Below, one piece after another: positions 1-6,587 of a stretch of 6,984 bases of DNA. The notes under the pieces are model-generated. The model was not told the origin of the DNA. It saw nothing but the letters and a program-made list of their open reading frames with translations, and did no database searches. This DNA comes from Gammaproteobacteria bacterium (lineage in GTDB: Bacteria; Pseudomonadota; Gammaproteobacteria; Pseudomonadales; Porticoccaceae), in assembly GCA_006227015.1 (NCBI GenBank), contig SBGI01000198.1:1-6984 (forward strand). The letters are read 5' to 3'. Within the stretch, counting starts at the first letter, position 1, and every line of letters begins with the position of its first letter. The translations under genes and the position numbers were made by a program.

Positions 1-716
1 ACATTGCCCACCGAGGTCTGTATGCGACGACTCAACAACCGGAAGCGTTTGCTGATAAAGCCCACCACCATGCCGATTACCGGCAGTACGATGACGAAGA
101 TAGCAGCCAGCCGCCAGTTTAAATAGAACAGATAGCCGATTAGACCGACCACCAACGCCCCTTCACGAATAATAATTTTTAAGGAACTGGTGGCCGCCTG
201 AGTCACCTGAGCCACATGAAATGTGACCCGGGAAATCAGGTGTCCGGACATGTTGGTATCAAAGAACTCACTGGGCAGACGTGTGTACTTGTTAAACAGT
301 TTGATCCTGAGGTTATGCACCAGTATCTGGGTCACATAGGCCATACAGTAACCGCCGACAAAAAAACCGATGCCGCGCACAATAGCGATCATGAACATGA
401 CCAATGGAATGATCCAGCGGGTGTCCTGGACAGCATCCTCACCACCCAGAAAGCTGGCTATCCAGGTGGTCGACCCCTTGCCCAGATCAAGGGCTGCGAC
501 GCCCGCAGCACTTTCATCCCCCGAAAGGGTGTTAATGGCATTGACGGTGTAACCAAACAGATCAATAAAGGCGATCTCCATGGAGGAGAACAGAATCAGG
601 CCCAGGATACTCAGCAAAAAGATGCCGACATAGCCCTTGAGATAGGAAAGCAAACGTAAATAGACCTGCAAACCGGACATCTCAGGGTGTTCGGTATCGG
701 GGACGGACTTCGCCAC
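1..716 (-). CDS. msbA: MsbA, lipid A-core flippase (ABC transporter), N-terminal part
   Basis: This is the first 238 codons of a gene that runs off the left edge. MsbA is an inner-membrane homodimeric ABC exporter that uses ATP to flip lipid A-core to the periplasmic face. Only the transmembrane half is visible. Membrane segments lie at about residues 29-52, 102-128, 184-200 and 203-222. MsbA-like signatures include GHLISRVTF (158-166), IIREGA (182-187) and SKRFR (222-226). The ATP-binding domain lies outside the window, so catalytic competence cannot be judged. I chose a GTG start at 716 because AGGAG (722-726) sits 5 bases upstream, overlapping the exbD stop. The next candidate, an ATG at codon 13, has no clear ribosome site. 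The loop after the first membrane segment (about residues 58-100) is longer than I recall for E. coli MsbA. The 9-base gap after exbD indicates co-transcription. Confidence 0.93.
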   Translation of the reverse strand, partial: MAKSVPDTEHPEMSGLQVYLRLLSYLKGYVGIFLLSILGLILFSSMEIAFIDLFGYTVNAINTLSGDESAAGVAALDLGKGSTTWIASFLGGEDAVQDTRWIIPLVMFMIAIVRGIGFFVGGYCMAYVTQILVHNLRIKLFNKYTRLPSEFFDTNMSGHLISRVTFHVAQVTQAATSSLKIIIREGALVVGLIGYLFYLNWRLAAIFVIVLPVIGMVVGFISKRFRLLSRRIQTSVGN

Positions 717-721
717 TATGA

Positions 722-726
722 CTCCT
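722..726 (-). promoter_or_regulatory. Ribosome binding site of msbA
   Basis: AGGAG on the minus strand, sharing its first base with the TGA stop of exbD and ending 5 bases before the GTG at 716. It decides the msbA start in favour of GTG and suggests that translation of msbA is coupled to that of exbD. Confidence 0.75.
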
Positions 727-1148
727 CAGGTATCTTTGTCAGGCTGTTTTGTGGTTATTTTGAGATGTACAAAGCCCATTCTACCTGCTGCATCCATGGC
801 TGTAACCACCGCCTGATGGGTAGTATTGGCATCGGCGGTAATTGTAAGGGGTGTGTTCGAGTTTCCCTGGGAGACCTCATCCAACGCTTTCATCAATGTC
901 TCGATCTGGCGATTGATCAGCGGCTTGCCATTGATGCTGTAGTCACCCTCCCGGCCAATCAACACTTCGATCTGTTGTGGCGGAGTCTCTTCTACGTTGC
1001 CATTTGCCTCGGGCAAATCCAGCACCAGGTGAGATTCCTTGGTAAAGGTCGTGGATACCATGAAAAAAATCAGCAGCAGAAACACCACATCGATCAGTGG
1101 CGTCAGATTCACCCCCTGGTCATTTTTTCGCTGTCTGCGAAATTTCAC
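726..1148 (-). CDS. exbD: ExbD/TolR-family biopolymer transport protein
   Basis: A 140-residue ExbD/TolR protein, a normal length for the family. It has a short basic cytoplasmic N-terminus, one membrane helix (about 18-34) and a periplasmic domain. The helix carries the family's proton-channel aspartate, Asp20, in the motif LTPLIDVVF (15-23). In the family, ExbD dimers sit inside an ExbB pentamer and couple proton flow to force on a periplasmic partner. The start is GTG. Its first bases overlap the exbB stop in a 4-base GTGA junction, typical of coupled translation that keeps subunit ratios fixed. The energised partner is unknown: no tonB, tolA or receptor is visible here. The family call is secure. 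The choice between ExbD and TolR, and the substrate, are inference. Confidence 0.93.
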   Translation of the reverse strand: MKFRRQRKNDQGVNLTPLIDVVFLLLIFFMVSTTFTKESHLVLDLPEANGNVEETPPQQIEVLIGREGDYSINGKPLINRQIETLMKALDEVSQGNSNTPLTITADANTTHQAVVTAMDAAGRMGFVHLKITTKQPDKDT

Positions 1149-1780
1149 CCGTTGGCGCCTTCTTCGGAACGGAAAACCCGGTCGCCATGTAGCGCATCCA
1201 CCAGCTTGACGGCCTGATCTTCCATTTCCACCACCAGTGAATCCACGCGACGCTCAAAGAAACGATGGAAAACCAGCGCCGGGATCGCCACTGTGAGCCC
1301 GGCAGCCGTGGTAATCAGCGCCTCGGATATCCCTCCAGCCAGCACACCGGCATTACCGGTTCCTTCAATCATGATAGCGGTGAAGACCTTAATCATGCCG
1401 ATGACAGTACCTAACAACCCCAGCAAAGGAGCGATGGCCGCAATGGTGCCCAACGGCGCCAGATTCCTTTCCAATTCATGAATAACCTGGGCTGCCGCTT
1501 CTTCGACACTGTCTTTCATGACTTCTCTACCATGCGCTGAATTGCTGATTCCGGCGGCCAGAATCGTGCCCAACGGGGATGATGATCGCAATTGGTGAAT
1601 GTTTTCTTTGGTCAACTGGTTTTGCTTTAACCAGTGCCACACCTGGCCGAGCAATGTGGGAGGGACCACCTTGGCGGGGCGCAATGTCCAGTAACGCTCG
1701 AAAGCAATGGCAATCACCACAATGGAAGAAAGAATGATGGGCAGCATTAACCAGCCACCCGCTATGATTAACTCGTACAC
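1145..1780 (-). CDS. exbB: ExbB/TolQ/MotA-family proton channel protein
   Basis: A 211-residue ExbB/TolQ-type inner-membrane protein with three membrane segments (about 5-27, 108-133 and 153-175) and a cytoplasmic domain between the first two. By remembered alignment, the channel residues of E. coli ExbB (Thr148, Glu176, Thr181) match Thr125 in LGLLGTVIGM, Glu153 in GISEALITTAAG, and Thr158. With ExbD it should form a motor driven by the proton gradient. The start is GTG, with GGGGA (1787-1791) 6 bases upstream and no usable ATG nearby. The gene lies between comEC and exbD-msbA. This is a known arrangement in Pseudomonas relatives, where such a pair sits beside lipid A genes; its function there is, as far as I know, not settled. 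Confidence 0.93.
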   Translation of the reverse strand: MYELIIAGGWLMLPIILSSIVVIAIAFERYWTLRPAKVVPPTLLGQVWHWLKQNQLTKENIHQLRSSSPLGTILAAGISNSAHGREVMKDSVEEAAAQVIHELERNLAPLGTIAAIAPLLGLLGTVIGMIKVFTAIMIEGTGNAGVLAGGISEALITTAAGLTVAIPALVFHRFFERRVDSLVVEMEDQAVKLVDALHGDRVFRSEEGANG

Positions 1781-1915
1781 ACCCGTTCCCCAATCATCAG
1801 AATGCTCAGGACTTTACCATAATCAATTCATGCTCCATACCAAACCACCGGCCTCTGTGGGCAAAATTCACACCCCCTTCACATTTTGGAAAACCCGACA
1901 CCTACAAATCAGGGA
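1781..1915 (-). other. comEC-exbB intergenic spacer
   Basis: This 135-base gap between the comEC stop and the exbB start carries no credible gene. Reading on the minus strand, I see no stem followed by a T-run that would end the comEC transcript, so read-through is possible. The gap holds a weak promoter-like pair (listed separately) and the exbB ribosome site GGGGA at 1787-1791. Confidence 0.6.
1816..1843 (-). promoter_or_regulatory. Possible promoter of exbB-exbD-msbA
   Basis: On the minus strand TTGGTA (1838-1843) and TATGGT (1816-1821) are separated by 16 bases. Each matches the sigma-70 consensus at four of six positions. A start near 1809 would give a leader of about 29 bases with the exbB ribosome site in it. 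The placement is sensible but the boxes are weak, so chance occurrence is possible. Confidence 0.3.
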
Positions 1916-4192
1916 TTAGTACCAGTAACGGCGCCTGTCAGCGCGCCCCGTAGTCACTTCAATATTCCCTGTAGTTGACCAGCTAAACTGGAGCGCACCT
2001 TGCTCTGAGGTATTCCACAATGTGGCTCCCGCAACACGATAACGTTCCTGAACAGCCTCTGCAGGATGCCCGTAGTGGTGACGATATCCCGCCGAAAAAA
2101 CCACATGCTGTGGTGACAAGGCTGTCACAAAGCGCTGCGAAGAGGATGTCTGACTACCGTGATGGGGGGCCAGTAACACCCGTATAGGGCCAGCCAAGTC
2201 CTTGTTCGAAGCCAGCAGTTGCCGCTCCGCTGATGTCTCTATGTCCCCGGTCAACAGAATCTGCTCTGTACCATATCGAACCAACAGCACACAGGACCGG
2301 TTATTTCCGTCACTGTCCTGGTTGCGTTGTGAAGGGTGAAGCACCTCAAAATCCACACCGTCCCAGCGCCATGATTCTCCTGCCCGACACGGCCTGACTG
2401 GCATGTCATAATCAGACTGAGTATCTCCCACCAGTACATCGCTGGCCGGAATCAGACTATTGAGACCGGATGCACCTCCGGCATGATCATTATCCCCATG
2501 GCTGATGATCAACCGGTCTACCCCGGTTATTCCCTGTCGACGCAAATAAGGAGTGACAACGGCAGTACCGGTATCAAACTGTTTGCCATGGGCAGGACCC
2601 GCATCATAGACCAGGGTATGCATTCGGGTTCTTACCACCACAGACAAACCCTGCCCCACGTCCAGTACCGTCAATGACAAAGGGTCGGGGTTGTTGTTGG
2701 GAAAGAAGAAAAGTGCAACCAGCAAGGGGACGATGAGCCATCGACCGGAAAGACCCCTGGGTAGAAGTAGTAAGAGAGCAAGCACCGCCAGCAGACAAGC
2801 ACTGATGAGAGTTGTCGGCCAGAGTGGATAGAGTGGAAGCCAACGGGGGATGCTGATGCCACCCAGCAATGTCATCAACTGATCAAGCTGCCACCCGGCC
2901 ACCGCCCACAAATGAAATGCCATATCCCTGCTTAACAAGGAAATGACTGTACCCATGAGACAGACTGGCACCACCAGGAAACCGATCCAGGGGATAACCA
3001 GCAGATTCACCAGCGGCGATAGCCAGGCGATGGGCAGCTGCCAGAAAACCAGTGGTAACCACAGTACCAGAAACACCAGCCACTGAACCCGCAGTGCACG
3101 CCACCCCCAAGACAAGTTGGCGGCCCATGGCACGAGCCATAACAACCCGGCCACCGCCCCAAAGGATAACCAGAAACCGGCGCTCAATACTGCCAGGGGA
3201 TCGATTACGGTAACCCCGGCCAGGGCCAGACCAAAGCCATTGGATTTTGACAAATGCCGGTTAAGCAATACCCCGCCAATAGCCACCGAAATCATAACCA
3301 GGGCACGCTGTGTGGGCAGACTGAACCCGGCCAGCAAGCTGTACCCCATAGCAAACAGCAGTGCCATCATCGCGCCGCCATAAACCGAGTTAGCCGTAAC
3401 ACCAAACACCATGACTGCACGTACCAGTGTCGAACCTACCCAATAGCCTATTGCCGCCACTAGTCCGATATGCAACCCGGAGACAACAAGCAGGTGCACC
3501 AATCCAAACTGTGTCAGGCGTTGCCAGGCTGTTGCACTGATTAGCGAACGATCCCCAAGGGTCAGCGCAATAATCAAACCTCTGGATTGTTCACTCAGGG
3601 GCGAAGAGAGGATGGCTTCCCGCAGCCGAAAGCGGAGCGAATCAATTGAACCCACTGTATGCAACAGGCGATTTTGGGGCGATTCACGGACATAACCGGT
3701 TGCCGAGATATCGTTTCTCATCAGCCAGGCCTGATAATCAAAACCGCCGGGATTGATGTTTCCCCGCGGTCGGCGCAAACGAACCAGTAATTTCCAGACT
3801 TGACCCGGTTGTAGCTCTACTTGCGGCTGATACCAACTGATTCGAATCCGTCGTAACTCCGGGGAGGAAGTTGACTCCAGGATTTTCAGATTAAATCGTT
3901 GACGATTGCCATCATTGACCGGCATACCCTGAATAACGCCTGTCACTAGATGATCCGATGGTGTCAGAGAGTCCGGTAGTTGACTGGAAAGACTGGAATG
4001 CCCCCAGTAAATAGCGAAGCACATGCCCCACAATAACCAGGCCAGGGATCTAAAACGGTAAAGGAAACTTGCCCCACCGAGTACGAGCAACAAGGAAGTG
4101 GCAATAGCACCAGGTAGGGCTGGCCAATATGCCACCACAAAGATGCCAAGAGCAAAACAATAGCTTGTGTACACGGCGAACGTCCCTGTCAC
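1916..4192 (-). CDS. comEC: ComEC/Rec2 DNA internalization channel
   Basis: A full-length ComEC/Rec2 of about 758 residues. The family forms the inner-membrane channel that takes up single-stranded DNA during natural transformation. In order, it has two or three N-terminal membrane helices (about 10-67), a soluble DUF4131-like region (about 82-180), and the polytopic Competence domain (about 200-500) with LLVVSGLHIG (234-243). A C-terminal metallo-beta-lactamase-like domain follows (from about 505), thought to degrade the non-transforming strand. That domain keeps LDVGQG (510-515), HGDNDH (565-570), LTGD (647-650) and HHGS (677-680), so metal binding looks intact. A TTG at 4195 is possible, but I prefer the GTG at 4192 because the TAAGGA ribosome site leaves it 4 bases of spacing rather than one. 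The ORF is unbroken. Competence cannot be claimed from this gene alone. Confidence 0.95.
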   Translation of the reverse strand: MTGTFAVYTSYCFALGIFVVAYWPALPGAIATSLLLVLGGASFLYRFRSLAWLLWGMCFAIYWGHSSLSSQLPDSLTPSDHLVTGVIQGMPVNDGNRQRFNLKILESTSSPELRRIRISWYQPQVELQPGQVWKLLVRLRRPRGNINPGGFDYQAWLMRNDISATGYVRESPQNRLLHTVGSIDSLRFRLREAILSSPLSEQSRGLIIALTLGDRSLISATAWQRLTQFGLVHLLVVSGLHIGLVAAIGYWVGSTLVRAVMVFGVTANSVYGGAMMALLFAMGYSLLAGFSLPTQRALVMISVAIGGVLLNRHLSKSNGFGLALAGVTVIDPLAVLSAGFWLSFGAVAGLLWLVPWAANLSWGWRALRVQWLVFLVLWLPLVFWQLPIAWLSPLVNLLVIPWIGFLVVPVCLMGTVISLLSRDMAFHLWAVAGWQLDQLMTLLGGISIPRWLPLYPLWPTTLISACLLAVLALLLLLPRGLSGRWLIVPLLVALFFFPNNNPDPLSLTVLDVGQGLSVVVRTRMHTLVYDAGPAHGKQFDTGTAVVTPYLRRQGITGVDRLIISHGDNDHAGGASGLNSLIPASDVLVGDTQSDYDMPVRPCRAGESWRWDGVDFEVLHPSQRNQDSDGNNRSCVLLVRYGTEQILLTGDIETSAERQLLASNKDLAGPIRVLLAPHHGSQTSSSQRFVTALSPQHVVFSAGYRHHYGHPAEAVQERYRVAGATLWNTSEQGALQFSWSTTGNIEVTTGRADRRRYWY

Positions 4193-4196
4193 CAAT

Positions 4197-4202
4197 TCCT
4201 TA
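4197..4202 (-). promoter_or_regulatory. Ribosome binding site of comEC
   Basis: TAAGGA on the minus strand. It ends 1 base before a TTG and 4 bases before a GTG in the same frame. The spacing favours GTG at 4192 as the first codon, although both are short of the usual 5-9 bases. Confidence 0.55.
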
Positions 4203-4217
4203 AAGACAACTCTAATC

Positions 4218-4223
4218 AGTATA
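4218..4223 (-). promoter_or_regulatory. -10-like element of the comEC promoter
   Basis: TATACT on the minus strand matches the sigma-70 -10 consensus at five of six positions. It would place the transcript start about 19 bases upstream of the GTG. No good -35 hexamer is found 16-18 bases further up; the best there resembles TAAACT. The promoter may therefore be weak or depend on an activator. The inverted repeat at 4222-4247 overlaps it. Confidence 0.4.
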
Positions 4224-4247
4224 AACTGCTATCAGTTCGGCAGTTTA
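4222..4247. repeat. Inverted repeat in the comEC/patatin divergent region
   Basis: TAAACTGC (4222-4229) and GCAGTTTA (4240-4247) are perfect reverse complements separated by 10 bases. The repeat overlaps the comEC -10-like box and the spacer upstream of it. That position suits a repressor operator, or a hairpin in a transcript starting further upstream. No T-run follows on either strand, so it is not a standard terminator. The operator role is inference. Confidence 0.45.
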
Positions 4248-4363
4248 CTCATGGACACCAGTGCAGCGGGACTTGGCGCTAGGAGCAAACTACCCCAGAA
4301 TAGAAACAAATTAGCTCACAGTGTTGGTACAAAAAACAGGGATCTGCGCCGATATATACAATA

Positions 4364-5533
4364 ATGACAAAAAATAATTCACAAGCAGTAAAACCAGGGA
4401 TTGTACTGACCGGAGGTGGCGCCAGGGCTGCGTACCAGGTGGGCGTGCTGCGCGCGGTTGCAGAAACCCTGCCCCGTGACACAAAAAACCCTTTCCCGAT
4501 TATTTGTGGCACTTCAGCCGGGGCCATCAATGCCCTGGCCATTGCGGGCAGGGCCGGGCCTTTTAGCTTACGCATCAAAAAACTTGAAGCGATCTGGCGA
4601 CAGCTGGATGCTGAAAAGGTTTATCGCACGGACTTTCTCGGCGTCGCAAAAAACAGCCTGAACATGCTGCTATCCCTGTTTCACAGCGGCTACGCCATCG
4701 GCAAACCCAAAGCACTACTGGACAACACTCCCCTGCGTGACCTGCTGGACAACTACATTCGTTTTCGGCATATCAAGGAAGCCATTGCCAACGGTGAGCT
4801 GGATGCAGTGAGCATCACCGCCATGAGTTATAACTCGGGTAAGTCAGTTACATTTTTTCAAGGGAAGGAAGGTATCCAGCCTTGGCAGAAAACCCGTCAA
4901 CGTGGTCTGCCCACCGACCTGAACATTGATCATTTGATGGCCTCCTCCGCCATCCCGGTGCTTTTTCCTGCCATGAAAATCGGTGACAACTATTTTGGTG
5001 ATGGGGCACTACGTCAACTGAAACCCATAAGCCCGGCACTACGCATGGGCGCGAAAAAGGTGTTTATCATCGGGGTTAGCGACAGCCTGGTAGCGAACCA
5101 CCGACCCGTTACCCCCACTTCAGATCACTCCCCCTCCATCGCTCAAATTATGGGGCATATGCTTAACAGTGCCTTTATCGACAGTATTGAGAGCGACCTG
5201 GAAACACTGGAAAAGATAACCAGGCTGGCTGGAAGCATGACGGCTCCCGAGCGGGAACGGCTGGGATTATCTGATCTGCAACCCATAAAATCCCTAGCCA
5301 TTCATCCATCCCAGTCAATCAATCGCATTGCGGTGGAACATCTGGAGGAGCTGCCGCAAAGTGTACGCCTGTTTCTGCGTATAACCGGTGCTACTGCGCG
5401 GGGCGGCGGTATTAACGCGGCGAGTTACCTGCTGTTTTCCAAGGGCTTCTGCCGCAAGCTGCTTGAGCTTGGCTATCAGGATGGACTCGCACAACAGCAG
5501 GCCATTCTGGACTTCTTCGCCGATAATAAATAA
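4364..5533 (+). CDS. Patatin-like phospholipase family protein
   Basis: A 389-residue patatin-fold acyl hydrolase, probably acting on phospholipid or other acyl esters with a Ser-Asp dyad. The oxyanion-hole loop is GGGARAAY (17-24). The nucleophile is Ser51 in GTSAG (49-53), and the dyad aspartate is Asp213 in DGA (213-215). ASSAIPVLFPA (193-203) is also typical of the family. I see no signal peptide, membrane helix or beta-barrel domain, so it should be cytoplasmic and is not a secreted PlpD-type enzyme. The last 100 or so residues extend past the catalytic core and I do not recognise them. The ATG at 4364 lacks a good ribosome site; AGGGA is about 21 bases upstream. The gene diverges from comEC and lies 79 bases before yccA. 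Substrate and physiological role cannot be told from sequence. Confidence 0.9.
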   Translation: MTKNNSQAVKPGIVLTGGGARAAYQVGVLRAVAETLPRDTKNPFPIICGTSAGAINALAIAGRAGPFSLRIKKLEAIWRQLDAEKVYRTDFLGVAKNSLNMLLSLFHSGYAIGKPKALLDNTPLRDLLDNYIRFRHIKEAIANGELDAVSITAMSYNSGKSVTFFQGKEGIQPWQKTRQRGLPTDLNIDHLMASSAIPVLFPAMKIGDNYFGDGALRQLKPISPALRMGAKKVFIIGVSDSLVANHRPVTPTSDHSPSIAQIMGHMLNSAFIDSIESDLETLEKITRLAGSMTAPERERLGLSDLQPIKSLAIHPSQSINRIAVEHLEELPQSVRLFLRITGATARGGGINAASYLLFSKGFCRKLLELGYQDGLAQQQAILDFFADNK

Positions 5534-5545
5534 CTGAAACGGGCA

Positions 5546-5573
5546 TTGATTTGAAACTTACACCTTGTAAGAT
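5546..5573 (+). promoter_or_regulatory. Possible promoter of yccA-tusE-phhB
   Basis: TTGATT (5546-5551) and TAAGAT (5568-5573), 16 bases apart, each match the sigma-70 consensus at four of six positions. Transcription would start near 5580, giving a leader of about 33 bases that contains the yccA ribosome site. The -10 box is embedded in the dyad CTTACA-CCT-TGTAAG (5557-5571). Confidence 0.4.
5557..5571. repeat. Short dyad overlapping the yccA -10 box
   Basis: CTTACA and TGTAAG are perfect 6-base inverted arms separated by CCT, and the right arm covers most of TAAGAT. It could be an operator. It is too short and lacks the T-run needed to be a convincing terminator for the patatin gene. With arms this short, chance is a real alternative. 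Confidence 0.3.
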
Positions 5574-5579
5574 GGGTCC

Positions 5580-5591
5580 AATTTGCAAATT
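5580..5591. repeat. 12-base palindrome in the yccA leader
   Basis: AATTTGCAAATT is a perfect palindrome at the predicted transcript start and 21 bases before the yccA ATG. It may be a protein-binding site or a chance AT-rich palindrome. Confidence 0.35.
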
Positions 5592-5599
5592 TGTGGAAT

Positions 5600-5604
5600 G
5601 AGGA
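5600..5604 (+). promoter_or_regulatory. Ribosome binding site of yccA
   Basis: GAGGA, 8 bases before the ATG at 5613. It selects that ATG over the in-frame ATG at 5598 and the TTG at 5583, neither of which is preceded by a suitably spaced ribosome site. Confidence 0.7.
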
Positions 5605-5612
5605 TCATTACC

Positions 5613-6263
5613 ATGTCAATTGAAAAGGCTGTTGTATCGACGACCTTGGACCCCGCAGCTACCAAAGTACTGCGTAACACCTATGCGCTGCTGGCAATGA
5701 CGCTGGCCTTTAGTGCTGTTATGAGCGGCGTAGCAATGGCTATCAACGCGCCCTTTATGGGGCTGTGGATGTTGCTCCCCTACTTTATCTGCCTGTGGAT
5801 GGTGGAAAAGAATAAAAACAGCACTGCAGGGCTGTTCTGGGTATTTGCCCTGACCGGCTGGATGGGTTTCACTCTGGGCCCCATACTCAGTTTTTATCTT
5901 GCAACATCCGGCGCTGAGCCCATCATGACCGCTCTGGGCGGCACAGCGTTGATCTTCGCCGGCTGTTCGGCCTACGTGCTGATCACACGCAAAGAACTTT
6001 CCTTTATGACCGGCTTCCTGATGACAGGGGTTTTGGTGGCATTTGTTGCTGCCATTGCCAATGTCTTCCTGCAAATTCAGGGGCTCGCTCTGGCGGTTTC
6101 GTGCATGTTCCTGTTCCTGTCAGCCGGCATCATCATGTGGCAGACCAGTGCCATTATCCATGGTGGCGAGCGCAACTATATCTCTGCAACGGTCACACTT
6201 TTCGTGATGATCTATAACCTCTTCACCAGCCTGCTCAGCCTGATCGGCCTCAGTAATGACTGA
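5613..6263 (+). CDS. yccA: YccA-type Bax inhibitor-1 family membrane protein
   Basis: A 216-residue Bax inhibitor-1 (UPF0005) family protein with about seven membrane helices after a cytoplasmic N-terminus of roughly 20 residues. It closely resembles E. coli YccA as I remember it. Shared stretches include KVLRNTY, TLAFSA, LGPIL, ALGGTAL, CSAYVL.TRK, NIIHGGE.NYI (here AIIHGGERNYI) and a C-terminal SLLS.IG. E. coli YccA is a substrate and modulator of the FtsH membrane protease and can protect jammed SecY from degradation. The same role here is inference. The start at 5613 is set by GAGGA at 5600-5604. tusE begins 8 bases after the stop, matching the yccA/tusE linkage known from E. coli and, with tusDCB inserted, from Pseudomonas. 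Confidence 0.93.
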   Translation: MSIEKAVVSTTLDPAATKVLRNTYALLAMTLAFSAVMSGVAMAINAPFMGLWMLLPYFICLWMVEKNKNSTAGLFWVFALTGWMGFTLGPILSFYLATSGAEPIMTALGGTALIFAGCSAYVLITRKELSFMTGFLMTGVLVAFVAAIANVFLQIQGLALAVSCMFLFLSAGIIMWQTSAIIHGGERNYISATVTLFVMIYNLFTSLLSLIGLSND

Positions 6264-6271
6264 TACCCCTG

Positions 6272-6577
6272 GTGGAAAAGGCATCGGTTAACTATCTCGA
6301 CAAGCTGCCTGCCTGGACGGAACTCACCGCCAGGCAGCTGGCGGCTGAAGACAATCTGGAACTCACTGAAGCCCACATGGAAATCCTCCGGGTGGCTCGT
6401 GAGTTTTATGCCGATTTCGGCTTCTCCCCATCCATGCGTCCCCTAACCCGCTACGTTTCAGATCACCTTGATCTCAGCAAGGGCCGCAGTATCTATTTAA
6501 TGCAGCTATTCCCGGAAAGCCCAGCAAAGTCGGTAGCTCGTCTGGCGGGGCTTCCCAAACCTAAAAACTGCCTATAA
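6272..6577 (+). CDS. tusE: TusE, sulfur-relay protein for tRNA 2-thiolation
   Basis: A 101-residue TusE/DsrC-family protein. In E. coli, TusE takes persulfide sulfur from TusBCD and passes it to MnmA for 2-thiouridine at the tRNA wobble position. The C-terminal GLPKPKNCL (93-101) carries the penultimate sulfur-carrying Cys100. The second cysteine of sulfur-oxidation DsrC, about 10 residues earlier, is absent, so this is TusE-type. Other family segments are FYADFGFSPSMRPL (45-58) and a LFP.SPAK block near 79-85. The reading frame opens only after an in-frame stop at 6257-6259, and the sole standard start is GTG at 6272, with no ribosome site. This gives an N-terminus about 8 residues shorter than E. 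coli TusE, so the start is uncertain. tusB, tusC and tusD are not in this window. Confidence 0.88.
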   Translation: MEKASVNYLDKLPAWTELTARQLAAEDNLELTEAHMEILRVAREFYADFGFSPSMRPLTRYVSDHLDLSKGRSIYLMQLFPESPAKSVARLAGLPKPKNCL

Positions 6578-6587
6578 CAAAACACAT

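Noticed and set aside
216..659. 147-codon plus-strand open frame
   Set aside because: It lies antisense to the msbA coding frame, which has clear family similarity. Its translation is low-complexity polar sequence with no recognisable motif.
687..1217. 176-codon plus-strand open frame, longer than exbD
   Set aside because: It lies antisense to exbD and the end of exbB. ExbD's channel motif and the 4-base gene overlap prove the minus frame, and the plus translation resembles no family.
4167..4364. 65-codon open frame spanning the divergent intergenic region
   Set aside because: It overlaps the comEC start and runs to the patatin start. It has no ribosome site and no recognisable protein, and it crosses the predicted regulatory repeat.
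4364..5533. Secreted PlpD-type phospholipase
   Set aside because: There is no signal peptide and no C-terminal beta-barrel domain, and the length is far below that of PlpD.
5583..5612. Upstream TTG and ATG starts for yccA
   Set aside because: They would add 5-10 residues not seen in E. coli YccA and would include the ribosome site GAGGA within the coding region.
5616..6074. 152-codon minus-strand open frame
   Set aside because: It is antisense to yccA. Its His/Gln/Gly-rich translation is typical of the reverse of membrane-protein codons.
6272..6577. DsrC of dissimilatory sulfur metabolism
   Set aside because: Only the penultimate cysteine is present. The second C-terminal cysteine that defines DsrC is missing, and no dsr genes are near.
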